Of a stretch of 64,000 bases of DNA, positions 41,230 to 49,316 are shown piece after piece; position 1 is the first letter of the stretch, and each line of letters starts with the position of its first letter. Under the pieces are notes generated by a model. The model searched no databases. It saw only the letters and a list, made by a program, of their open reading frames with translations, and was not told the origin of the DNA. Both the position numbers and the translations under genes were made by a program. The stretch is from Caulobacterales bacterium (GTDB taxonomy: Bacteria; Pseudomonadota; Alphaproteobacteria; Caulobacterales; Aquidulcibacteraceae), in the NCBI GenBank assembly GCA_017303355.1, contig JAFLCU010000001.1, positions 310,001 to 374,000 of the forward strand, given 5' to 3'.

Positions 41230-41964
41230 ATGATCCGTGTCGGCATCGGCGGCTGGAATTACGAGCCCTGGGAAGAGACCTTCTACCCGTCTGCGCTGCC
41301 GGCGGCGAAGCAGCTTGAGTATGCGAGCCGCCAGGTGACGGCGATTGAGATCAATTCCACCTTCTATCGCACACAGGGCGAGACATCGTTCAAGAAATGG
41401 GCGGCCGCGACACCCGATGATTTCATGTTCTCGGTGAAGGCGCCGCGCGCCGCCGTGCAACGCAAGGATCTGCGCGAGGCCGCGCAATCGATCGAATGGT
41501 TCTTCGATAGCGGCGTGGGTGAGCTCGGTACGAAGCTCGGCCCCGTCTTTTGGCAAATGGCGCCTTACAAGAAATTCGATCTCGCTGAGATGACCGCCTA
41601 TTTCGACATGCTTCCCGAGAAGCTGAAGAAGCGCAAATTGCGCCACGCCATCGAGGTACGCCACGACAGCTTCACCGATGACGCATTCTTGAAGCTCGCG
41701 CGTGAGCGCAACATCGCGGTCGTAACGGTGGAGTCCGAAAAACACCCATTGATCGTAGAGCCGACAGCGGATTTCTCCTACGCGCGGCTTGAACTTACGC
41801 AGGCCGCCGAACCGGCCGGCTACGCCAAGCCCGCGTTGAAGAAATGGCTGAAAACGGCGCGCGACTGGGAGAAAAGCGGTGACGTCTTTCTCTATTTCAT
41901 CAGCGGCGCGAAAGAGCGCAATCCCGCGGCTGCGAAGGCGATGCTCGCCTTGCTGAAGTCATGA
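41230..41964 (+). CDS. DUF72 (YecE-like) protein
   Basis: 244 residues from ATG 41230 (MIRVGIGGWNYEPWEETFYP). The DUF72 hallmarks are ASRQVTAIEINSTFYRTQ, TPDDFMFSVKAPRAAV, FWQMAPYKKFDL and the C-terminal DVFLYFISGAKERNPAAAKAM. It is a TIM-barrel family whose biochemical role is unresolved. It stands alone, 45 bases after the HAD gene and 90 bases before the URC-type operon. Confidence 0.9.
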   Translation: MIRVGIGGWNYEPWEETFYPSALPAAKQLEYASRQVTAIEINSTFYRTQGETSFKKWAAATPDDFMFSVKAPRAAVQRKDLREAAQSIEWFFDSGVGELGTKLGPVFWQMAPYKKFDLAEMTAYFDMLPEKLKKRKLRHAIEVRHDSFTDDAFLKLARERNIAVVTVESEKHPLIVEPTADFSYARLELTQAAEPAGYAKPALKKWLKTARDWEKSGDVFLYFISGAKERNPAAAKAMLALLKS

Positions 41965-42054
41965 TTTCGGCGCGCTTTACCATGACTTGCCAAGCCCACG
42001 CCTTACGCACACATTAACGGGATTGAAGCGCGTTTATGCGCTCATAGAAACATC

Positions 42055-43299
42055 ATGTCCGAAAACCGTATCGGTCACATCCGCCTGACCTCCCACCCCG
42101 GGGCCGGCGCACCCTCCCGCTTCCCCATCCATTGGGGCGCGGCAAGCGCGCGCGAGCGCGGCCCTATCATCGGCTCGGCGACGCCGGAGCGTAACGCGAT
42201 CGGCGCTTATGGCGGCGCATATTCCGTCTATCGCGCGTTGGCGGTTTCCGCCGGCGCGCTGAATCCGAAAATACGCCCCGATCTCACGGATACCGCGCCC
42301 GTCGTGCAGGTCGGCCCATTCGCGCAATGGCGCGATCCCGCCAAGATCGTTTCGCTCGATCCTTGGGGCCACCTCGTCGCCGAAGCGTTCAAATCGGAGA
42401 TCGAAAGCGGCGCGGACATTCGCCCAACGATCGCCATCACCAAGGCGCGACTGACGCTGCCGGAAATTCGCGAAGCGATCGACAAGGGGCGGCTGCGCGT
42501 CGACGGCTCCATCGTGCGCGAGAGCGGCGATGTCGCCGTGACGAAAGCCGCACTTGATCCGGTTTGGTATTTACCCGGAATCGCCGAACGCTTTGGCGTG
42601 AGCGAAGAGCGCTTGCGCCACACGCTGTTTGAACAAACCGGCGGGATGTACCCGGAACTCGTCACGCGGCCAGACCTTAGCGTTTTCCTCCCCCCCATCG
42701 GCGGCATCACGCTTTACATATTCGGCGATCCCGACGCGATCGCCGCCCCGAAGCGACGCCTCACGTGCCGCGTGCATGATGAATGCAACGGCTCGGACGT
42801 ATTCGGCTCGGATATCTGCACCTGTCGCCCCTATCTTACGCACGGCATTGAGGAATGCGTGCGCGAGGCGCAAGCTGGCGGCGCGGGGCTAATCGTCTAT
42901 AATCGCAAGGAAGGCCGCGCGCTTGGTGAGGTGACGAAATTCCTCGTCTATAACGCGCGCAAGCGTCAGCCGGGCGGCGACCAAGCCGCAACCTATTTCG
43001 AGCGCACCGAATGTGTCGCCGGCGTGCAGGATGCGCGCTTCCAGCAATTGATGCCGGATGTGTTGCACTGGCTGGGCATCACGCACATCGACCGCTTCGT
43101 CTCGATGTCGAATATGAAGTTCGATGCCATCGCCGGCAGCGGCATCAGCATCGGCGAACGCGTGCCGATCCCGGCTGACCTTGTGCCACCAGACGCCAGC
43201 GTCGAACTCGAGGCGAAGAAGGCGGCAGGCTATTACACGCCGGAAGCGCCGAGCGATGATCTCACTCGCGTGGTGGGCCGTGACCTCAAAGACTTCTGA
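42055..43299 (+). CDS. URC1-like GTP cyclohydrolase II homologue (uracil catabolism)
   Basis: 414 residues. The C-terminal 200 residues are GTP cyclohydrolase II-like. Zinc ligands Cys244, Cys255 and Cys257 have the exact spacing of RibA (54/65/67 in E. coli), and LIVYNRKEGRALGEVTKFL replaces the usual RQEGRGIGL. An N-terminal extension of about 190 residues (SATPERNAIGAYGGAYSVYRALAV, LDPWGHLVAEAF) is not in RibA but is typical of fungal URC1 and its bacterial homologues. In the Lachancea kluyveri URC route this protein acts with URC4 and uracil phosphoribosyltransferase, the products of the next two genes. It is therefore unlikely to serve riboflavin synthesis. Confidence 0.85.
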   Translation: MSENRIGHIRLTSHPGAGAPSRFPIHWGAASARERGPIIGSATPERNAIGAYGGAYSVYRALAVSAGALNPKIRPDLTDTAPVVQVGPFAQWRDPAKIVSLDPWGHLVAEAFKSEIESGADIRPTIAITKARLTLPEIREAIDKGRLRVDGSIVRESGDVAVTKAALDPVWYLPGIAERFGVSEERLRHTLFEQTGGMYPELVTRPDLSVFLPPIGGITLYIFGDPDAIAAPKRRLTCRVHDECNGSDVFGSDICTCRPYLTHGIEECVREAQAGGAGLIVYNRKEGRALGEVTKFLVYNARKRQPGGDQAATYFERTECVAGVQDARFQQLMPDVLHWLGITHIDRFVSMSNMKFDAIAGSGISIGERVPIPADLVPPDASVELEAKKAAGYYTPEAPSDDLTRVVGRDLKDF

Positions 43300-44503
43300 T
43301 CGCGACGCCGCGCGCGCGTTGTTGAGCGCAGGCGCCGTTCGCGCGCGCGCGAACGAAATCTGCGCGCTGGCCGAGGCCGACAAGCTGGAGTACTGGCGGC
43401 TCAACGCTGATGCGCTGCCCGCGTGCGCGGACTTTGTCGCCGAGATCGTGCGCACGAATTATCCATCGCTCGCGATTCCGTTTCATGCGCGCTGGCGGCA
43501 TTTTGTATTCAACGGACGCGACCTTTGGGCCGAGACCGCGAACAACACCGCATGGATCAGCGCGGATGCGCGGGCGCGCGCTGAATTCGATCTGGCGATC
43601 ACGTCGGTACTGCTCGATGCCGGCGCGGGCGCGGCGTGGCGCTACCGCGATGATCTGACCGACATCGAGGTCGCGCGCTCCGAAGGGCTCGCGCTGGCCA
43701 GCTTGCGCTTGTTCGAATGGGGCGGCTTCTCCGCCGATCCGCGCGACCCGCTTCGCGCGGACGCCGAAGCGCTGGCGCGGTTCGATGCACAATCTCTCGG
43801 CGACGCATTCCAGGTGAGTGAGCGCAATCCCCTCGCCGGCCTTGACGGGCGTGCGCGCTTGCTCAATCGGCTCGGCCATACCGTCGACGCGCATCCGCAT
43901 CTGTTTGCGCTCGCGGACGGGCCGCGGCCGGGCGGCCTTTATGATTTGCTGCGCGCGCGTGTCAGCAATAACGAACTGCCGGCGCCGGTCATTCTTGAGG
44001 CATTGCTCACAGGTCTTGGGCCAATCTGGGAGAATCGGCCGAGCCTCGGCGGCGTGCCGCTCGGCGATTGCTGGGATGTGCCGGGCTTAGGTTTCGTGCC
44101 GCTACATAAGCTTTCGCAATGGCTGGCCTATTCGCTGATCGAACCGCTGGAGCGCGCCGGCGTGCGCGTGACGGATATCGATGGCCTGACGGGGCTTGCC
44201 GAGTATCGGAACGGCGGCCTCTTCATTGACGCTGGCGTACTTGAATTGCGAGATGCGGCAGCGCTTGCGCGCGTGCATGACGTTTCCGACCCGCTCGTTG
44301 TGACGTGGCGTTCGATGATCGTCGCACTGCTGGATCGCATCGCCCCGCTCGTGCGCGAACGTTTGGGCGTAACGGCGGATGCGTTTCCGCTCGCGCGCGT
44401 GCTTGAAGGCGGCACCTGGGCGGCAGGCCGCGCGATCGCAAAGCGAAAGCGCGCCGATGGCGGCCCGCCTCTTCTCATTCATAGCGACGGCACGGTGTTT
44501 TGA
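43280..44503 (+). CDS. DUF1688 protein, URC4-like (uracil catabolism)
   Basis: 407 residues from GTG 43280 ([24 protein letters not shown]), overlapping the URC1-like gene by 20 bases with GGTGGG before it; ATG 43256 in the same frame is an alternative. DUF1688 is recognised from [49 protein letters not shown] and [35 protein letters not shown]. In yeast URC4 is required for uracil use through uridine nucleotides; its chemistry is not settled. Both neighbours overlap it, so the three proteins are made from one message. Confidence 0.88.
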   Translation: MTSKTSDRDAARALLSAGAVRARANEICALAEADKLEYWRLNADALPACADFVAEIVRTNYPSLAIPFHARWRHFVFNGRDLWAETANNTAWISADARARAEFDLAITSVLLDAGAGAAWRYRDDLTDIEVARSEGLALASLRLFEWGGFSADPRDPLRADAEALARFDAQSLGDAFQVSERNPLAGLDGRARLLNRLGHTVDAHPHLFALADGPRPGGLYDLLRARVSNNELPAPVILEALLTGLGPIWENRPSLGGVPLGDCWDVPGLGFVPLHKLSQWLAYSLIEPLERAGVRVTDIDGLTGLAEYRNGGLFIDAGVLELRDAAALARVHDVSDPLVVTWRSMIVALLDRIAPLVRERLGVTADAFPLARVLEGGTWAAGRAIAKRKRADGGPPLLIHSDGTVF

Positions 44504-45132
44504 TGCAAGGCGTAACCATCGTCGATCATCCCTTGGTGCAGCACAAGATCACGATCCTGCGCGACAAGGAAACATCGACGCGTTCTTTTCGCGGCCTGTT
44601 GCGCGAGATCGCGACGCTGCTTTGCTACGAGGTGACGCGCGATCTGCCGCTTGAGGACGTTGAGATCGAAACGCCGGTCGCCACGATGCGCGGCAAGCAG
44701 CTCGCGGGAAAGAAGCTGGTGTTTGCGCCGATTTTGCGCGCCGGCATGGGATTGCTCGATGGCATGCTTGAACTCGTGCCATCGGCGCGCGTGGCGCATA
44801 TTGGGCTTTATCGCGATCCGAGGACGCTGAAGGCCGTCGAGTATTATTTCAAAGCGCCGAGCGATGTGGCCGAGCGGCTTGTGATCGTGATCGATCCGAT
44901 GCTGGCGACGGGCCACACGGCTGTCGCCGCGATCGATCGGCTCAAGGAATATGGTGTAAGACACATACGCTTCGTCTGCGTGCTCGCCGCACCCGAAGGC
45001 GTCGACGTGGTGCGCGGACACCATCCCGATGTCGAAATCTGGACTGCGGCGATCGACGAACGCCTCAACGACCATTCCTACATCGTGCCCGGCCTCGGCG
45101 ACGCCGGGGACCGCATCTACGGCACGAAATAG
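44503..45132 (+). CDS. upp: Uracil phosphoribosyltransferase
   Basis: 209 residues from ATG 44503, coupled to the DUF1688 gene (TGATG). UPRT markers are [31 protein letters not shown], the PRPP loop in [23 protein letters not shown] (about residues 130-150) and the C-terminal uracil-binding [17 protein letters not shown]. It converts uracil and PRPP to UMP. In the URC pathway this nucleotide step is the entry reaction (FUR1/URC6 in yeast), so here it probably serves degradation as well as salvage. Confidence 0.95.
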   Translation: MQGVTIVDHPLVQHKITILRDKETSTRSFRGLLREIATLLCYEVTRDLPLEDVEIETPVATMRGKQLAGKKLVFAPILRAGMGLLDGMLELVPSARVAHIGLYRDPRTLKAVEYYFKAPSDVAERLVIVIDPMLATGHTAVAAIDRLKEYGVRHIRFVCVLAAPEGVDVVRGHHPDVEIWTAAIDERLNDHSYIVPGLGDAGDRIYGTK

Positions 45133-45134
45133 CG

Positions 45135-46190
45135 TTAGCGCAGGCTGGCGTTGATCTTTTCGAGCGCGCTGAGCGGCGGGATCAGCTCTTGATCGGTGAG
45201 CTTGTTGAGCTGGCAGGCGACGGTGTTCAGGCCGTCGTGCAGATCACTCGCGTCCGGATCGACATAGAGCAGCCCGGTTACGATCTCGCCTTCCGCCGCT
45301 TTGCGCGCGAGATAGCCGAGTGCTGCGTTGCGATCGGTTGAATCGTAATCGTCTTCCAATTTGCGCAGGCGCAGGATCGAGCCGTCATGCTGGACGACCT
45401 CCTTCAGCTCGCCCGGCTTGTAGTCGGCGCGGATCGGCGCGCGCGGGCTGATCACGTCCATACGATTTACGGCTTCGTTGTGCTCGCGCACGTAATCGAA
45501 GCTCTTGGTCGAACCGACGTGATTGTTGAACGCCACGCACGGGCTGATCACATCGATGAAGGACGTGCCCTTGTGCGAGAGCGCGCCTTTGATCAGCGGC
45601 ACGAGCTGCGATTTGTCGCCAGAGAATGAACGGCCCACATAGGTGGCGCCAAGCTGCAGCGCGAGCATGACAAGATCGATGGCGCTATCCTTGTTCTCCG
45701 CGCCTTTCTTGGCTTTTGAGCCTTTGTCGGAGGTGGCGGAGAATTGGCCCTTGGTGAGGCCATATACGCCGTTATTCTCGCAGATATAGGTCATGTTCAC
45801 GCCACGGCGCACCGCGTGACAGAATTGGCCGAGACCGATCGAGGCGCTATCGCCATCGCCCGAGACGCCGAGATAGATCAAATCCTTGGCCGCGATGTTC
45901 GCACCCGTCAGCACGGAAGGCATCCGCCCGTGCACGGCGTTGAAGCCGTGCGCGGGGCTGACGAAATAGTCCGGCGTTTTCGACGAGCAGCCGATGCCGG
46001 AGAATTTCGCGAGCCGATGCGGTTCGAGGTCGATCTCGAAGCACGCTTGAATGATCGCGGCGCTGATCGAGTCGTGGCCGCAGCCGGCGCAGAGCGTGGA
46101 GATGCGCCCCTCATAGTCGCGGCGCGTGAAGCCAACGGCATTGCGCTCGAGCGACGGGTGATGCAGCGGCGGTTTGGCGAGATAAGTCAT
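45135..46190 (-). CDS. korB: 2-oxoglutarate (2-oxoacid):ferredoxin oxidoreductase, beta subunit
   Basis: 351 residues. The TPP-binding region is GVSGDGDSASIGLGQFCHAVRRGVNMTYICENNGVYGLTKGQFSAT. Cysteines for a 4Fe-4S cluster are seen in CAGCGHD, SGIGCSSKTP and ISPCVAFNNH. Together with KorA it oxidises 2-oxoglutarate to succinyl-CoA and reduces ferredoxin, bypassing the NAD-linked dehydrogenase; this two-subunit aerobic form is known from actinobacteria and some alphaproteobacteria. Its start overlaps the korA stop (ATGA). Confidence 0.92.
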   Translation of the reverse strand: MTYLAKPPLHHPSLERNAVGFTRRDYEGRISTLCAGCGHDSISAAIIQACFEIDLEPHRLAKFSGIGCSSKTPDYFVSPAHGFNAVHGRMPSVLTGANIAAKDLIYLGVSGDGDSASIGLGQFCHAVRRGVNMTYICENNGVYGLTKGQFSATSDKGSKAKKGAENKDSAIDLVMLALQLGATYVGRSFSGDKSQLVPLIKGALSHKGTSFIDVISPCVAFNNHVGSTKSFDYVREHNEAVNRMDVISPRAPIRADYKPGELKEVVQHDGSILRLRKLEDDYDSTDRNAALGYLARKAAEGEIVTGLLYVDPDASDLHDGLNTVACQLNKLTDQELIPPLSALEKINASLR

Positions 46191-48022
46191 TTCGCTTTCT
46201 CCGGCAGCGCGGCGGCTTGGCCAGCCTGCAGCTTCTCGGTGATGTCCTTGATGATGAAGCGCGCGGTGATCGGCGTGCCGTCATAATGCAGCACCGAGAC
46301 AAGGCGCGCGGGATGCACGCCGCCCTCGTTCACCAGCAGTGACTTGAGCTGTCCGTCGCGGTTTTGCTCGACGACAAAAACTTGCTCATGGTCGCGGATG
46401 AAATCGAACACCTCGTTGTTGAACGGGAAGGCGCGTACACGCAGCGCGTCGAGGTGGATGCCGTGGCTCTCCATCGCGCAGAGCGCTTCTTCCATCGCCG
46501 GGTCCGTCGAGCCCATATAGATCACGCCATCGGGCGCACGCTTCTTGGCCTTCTTTATGATGGGCGCGGGCACATGGGATTTCATCGTCTCCCATTTGCG
46601 CAGCAGGCGCGCCATGCCCTCGGTGTAGTCCTCGCCCTTCTCGGAATAGCGCGCGTCCTTGTCGTGGCTTGAGCCGCGGGTGAAATACGAGCCCTTGGTC
46701 GGGTGCGTGCCTGGATAGGTGCGATATGGCACCGCGTCGCCATCGACATCGCGATAGCGGCCGAACGGCACGCCCTGCTCCAGATGCTCATACGTCAGCA
46801 CCTTGCCGCGATTGAGCCTACGCTTCTCATCCCATTTGAACGGCTCGGTGAGCCATTCCTGCATGCCGATATCGAGCTCGAGCATGACGAACACGGTCGT
46901 CTGGAAGAAATCCGAAAGATCGAACGCCTGCGCGCCCATTTCGAACGCTTCGGTTGGGTTGGCCGGAAACAGCATCGGATGCTTAGTGTCGCCGTGCGAG
47001 GCGTAAGCCGCGAGCAACAAATCCGATTGTTGCGTGCGCGTCGGCATGCCGGTTGACGGCCCGCCCCGCTGCACATCGAAAATCACCGCTGGGATTTCGG
47101 CGTAATACGAGAAGCCGACGAATTCGTTCATCAGCGAAATGCCGGGGCCAGAGGTGCAGGTGAAGGCGCGCGAGCCCGCCCAGCCCGCGCCCATCACCAT
47201 GCCGATCGAGGCGATTTCATCTTCGGCCTGCACGATGGCGAAGCGGTTCTTCCCATCCGCGTCCTTGCGCAGCATGGTGCAATATTTCTGGAAACTCTCG
47301 GCCAGCGACGTTGATGGCGTGATCGGATACCAAGCGCAGAAGGTCGCACCGCCATAGACGGCGCCGAGGGCGGCGGCATCATTGCCTTCGGCGAAGATGC
47401 GATCGCCGACTTTGTCGCTGCGCTTGATGCGCAAACCGATTGGCGGAATGTTCGCTTCGGCGTAGGCGCGGCCCAATTCGAAGGCGCGGAAGTTCGGCTC
47501 GATCAGCTTGTCCTTGCCTTTGAATTCCTCGGTGAGCAGCTGCTTCACCGTATCGGCTTCAAGCCCGAGCAATTGCGCGAGTACGCCGACATAACAGATA
47601 TTCTTGAACAGCTGCCGTTCGCGCGGGATCGAGAATTCGGTCGCGATCAATTCGGTGAGCGGCGCGCCGATGACGTTGATGTCGTCGCGAAATTTCGACG
47701 CCGGCAGCGGCTTCGATGAATCGTACAGCAGATACCCGCCCGGCATGATCTCCTTGAGATCGGCATCCCAGGTCTGCGGGTTCATCGCGACCATGAGATC
47801 GACGCCGCCGCGCCGGCCGAGCCAACCGGCCTCGGAAACCCGCACCTCATACCAAGTGGGCAAGCCTTGGATGTTCGACGGGAAAATGTTGCGCGCGCCC
47901 ACCGGCACGCCCATGCGCAGGATCACTTTCGCGAACATCCCGTTCGCGCTCGCGGAGCCTGACCCGTTCACATTGGCGAATTTGACGACGAAATCGTTGG
48001 TCGCGGCGATCGGCTTAGTCAT
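46187..48022 (-). CDS. korA: 2-oxoglutarate (2-oxoacid):ferredoxin oxidoreductase, alpha subunit with fused gamma domain
   Basis: 611 residues. The gamma domain is at the N terminus (residues 1-190: VVKFANVNGSGSASANGMFAKVILRMGVPV ... YVGVLAQLLGLEADTVKQLL). The pyrimidine-binding alpha domain follows (AALGAVYGGATFCAWYPITPSTSLAESFQKY, AFTCTSGPGISLMNEFVGFSYYAEIPAVIFDVQRGGPSTGMPTRTQQSDLL). The C-terminal transketolase-like domain ends the chain. This fusion is typical of the large alpha-gamma subunit in two-subunit KOR enzymes. It is the first gene of the korA-korB pair. Confidence 0.93.
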   Translation of the reverse strand: MTKPIAATNDFVVKFANVNGSGSASANGMFAKVILRMGVPVGARNIFPSNIQGLPTWYEVRVSEAGWLGRRGGVDLMVAMNPQTWDADLKEIMPGGYLLYDSSKPLPASKFRDDINVIGAPLTELIATEFSIPRERQLFKNICYVGVLAQLLGLEADTVKQLLTEEFKGKDKLIEPNFRAFELGRAYAEANIPPIGLRIKRSDKVGDRIFAEGNDAAALGAVYGGATFCAWYPITPSTSLAESFQKYCTMLRKDADGKNRFAIVQAEDEIASIGMVMGAGWAGSRAFTCTSGPGISLMNEFVGFSYYAEIPAVIFDVQRGGPSTGMPTRTQQSDLLLAAYASHGDTKHPMLFPANPTEAFEMGAQAFDLSDFFQTTVFVMLELDIGMQEWLTEPFKWDEKRRLNRGKVLTYEHLEQGVPFGRYRDVDGDAVPYRTYPGTHPTKGSYFTRGSSHDKDARYSEKGEDYTEGMARLLRKWETMKSHVPAPIIKKAKKRAPDGVIYMGSTDPAMEEALCAMESHGIHLDALRVRAFPFNNEVFDFIRDHEQVFVVEQNRDGQLKSLLVNEGGVHPARLVSVLHYDGTPITARFIIKDITEKLQAGQAAALPEKAK

Positions 48023-48121
48023 GTTGGTGTGTGCGCTCGCTACCCGTCATCAAAGGCGGCCCAGTCCGCCCCCAAGCCCACGAACAATAGCCCGCCGCGT
48101 CGCGAAACGGAACCCGAAAGC

Positions 48122-48856
48122 CTAGCTTTGCTGTGCGGCGGCCGGTGGCGGGTGCTGGCCGCTGAACACGATTGCTGCGTCGCCGAAGGCGTTGCGATAG
48201 CGTTCAAGCTTTGTGAAGCTGATGGTGCGATATCCCATCACCGGCTCGATCACGACGAAATGGCCGTTGCCGTGGCCGACCACGAGCAAATAATGATCGA
48301 CCATGGCCAAGTCGGTGAATTCGGACACGCGCCCGGCGCGGTGCATGAGAGAATTGCGAACGATTCCCAACACGGGCGCGTCGCCGCCGGGCATCACGCG
48401 CTGTTGCACATAGATGGAGGGCAAACGCACCGGCACAAGTACCGGCCGGCCACGCTCCAGCTCCTGGGTGATCTGGTCTTGATTGAGCCGCACCGCGCTC
48501 GCGATCAGATCGTTGTCACGGGCGAGTTGCATGACCTCCGCCATACTGTAGCCCGAGGGCGAGGTCGGTGGATGATCGCGAAACAATGCTTCGCCCGCCA
48601 CGGAGCCGGCGCCGTTCCAATAATTGATCACGCTCGCCAGCACATGCGCGCCGCATGAGGGGCCAGAATACTGGCGATCATGTTCGACCGGAAGCACTAA
48701 AGCGTCCGGAGAACTCATCTCTCGATCGAAGACCTCGAAACTGTTTCTGCCGCTGTGCGCGGCGAACTCCTGGATATTGGAGTTCGGGCTGATGGCGCAG
48801 CCGGCCGCGCACAGTCCAAGCAGAAACGCGCCGAGGCTGGCGCGCGACGGGATCAA
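48122..48856 (-). CDS. C39-like cysteine peptidase lipoprotein (PA2778-like)
   Basis: 244 residues from TTG 48856, whose codon overlaps the preceding stop (TTGA) and gives a proper lipoprotein signal (SLGAFLLGLCAAGCAI). The papain-like core is visible: Gln and Cys in RQYSGPSCGAHVLASVINYW, and the His in LAMVDHYLLVVGHGNGHFVVIEP. Family C39 enzymes cut leader peptides, but this one is predicted to act in the periplasm and lacks ABC-transporter parts. Pairing with a small membrane protein recalls the PA2778/PA2779 gene pairs of Pseudomonas and relatives, whose substrate is not known to me. Confidence 0.7.
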   Translation of the reverse strand: MIPSRASLGAFLLGLCAAGCAISPNSNIQEFAAHSGRNSFEVFDREMSSPDALVLPVEHDRQYSGPSCGAHVLASVINYWNGAGSVAGEALFRDHPPTSPSGYSMAEVMQLARDNDLIASAVRLNQDQITQELERGRPVLVPVRLPSIYVQQRVMPGGDAPVLGIVRNSLMHRAGRVSEFTDLAMVDHYLLVVGHGNGHFVVIEPVMGYRTISFTKLERYRNAFGDAAIVFSGQHPPPAAAQQS

Positions 48857-49152
48857 TCGGCGACCACCACGGCGATGACGATGACGCCGGCGAGGATGCC
48901 AAGCAACAGCCATTGATTGTCGGTGATGCCGGCCTGGTATTGCGCGGCTTCTTCTCCCGACAGAACACGGACCTCATAGCCCTGCTCTTGCAACGCGACG
49001 GCGCGATCCGAGGCCGCCTGGTCGAGACCGTAGGCTCGGAGCTCCTGCGCGGTGAAAGTTTGCGGCGTGGCGGAGCGGAATTGCGTTTCCGCGAAGGCCG
49101 GGGCGGTGATAAGGGCGGCGCTCATGGCGAGCGCGACAGCAAAACGGGTCAT
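48853..49152 (-). CDS. Small secreted protein with C-terminal membrane anchor (PA2779-like)
   Basis: 99 residues. N-terminal signal peptide (MTRFAVALAMSAALITAPAFA), then a helical stretch (FTAQELRAYGLDQAASDRAVALQEQGYEVRVLSGEEAAQYQAG), then one C-terminal hydrophobic segment (WLLLGILAGVIVIAVVVAD). This layout resembles the PA2779 family that accompanies C39-like peptidases. It could be the substrate, the anchor or the inhibitor of the peptidase encoded by the overlapping downstream gene; the sequence does not decide. Confidence 0.65.
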   Translation of the reverse strand: MTRFAVALAMSAALITAPAFAETQFRSATPQTFTAQELRAYGLDQAASDRAVALQEQGYEVRVLSGEEAAQYQAGITDNQWLLLGILAGVIVIAVVVAD

Positions 49153-49316
49153 GGGAAATCCCCTTTCAAGTGAGGCGTGGTTCTACGGCACACAAAGTTT
49201 AAGCGTCGCGCGCGTGCTCGGCGCTGCGCCGTGTGCAAACGACGCCTCAAACAAAAGTTAGTTCCGTATCCACCGCGCCTCACGAGATTACGTCTCGTCC
49301 ATGCTGCGGCGCGGCG

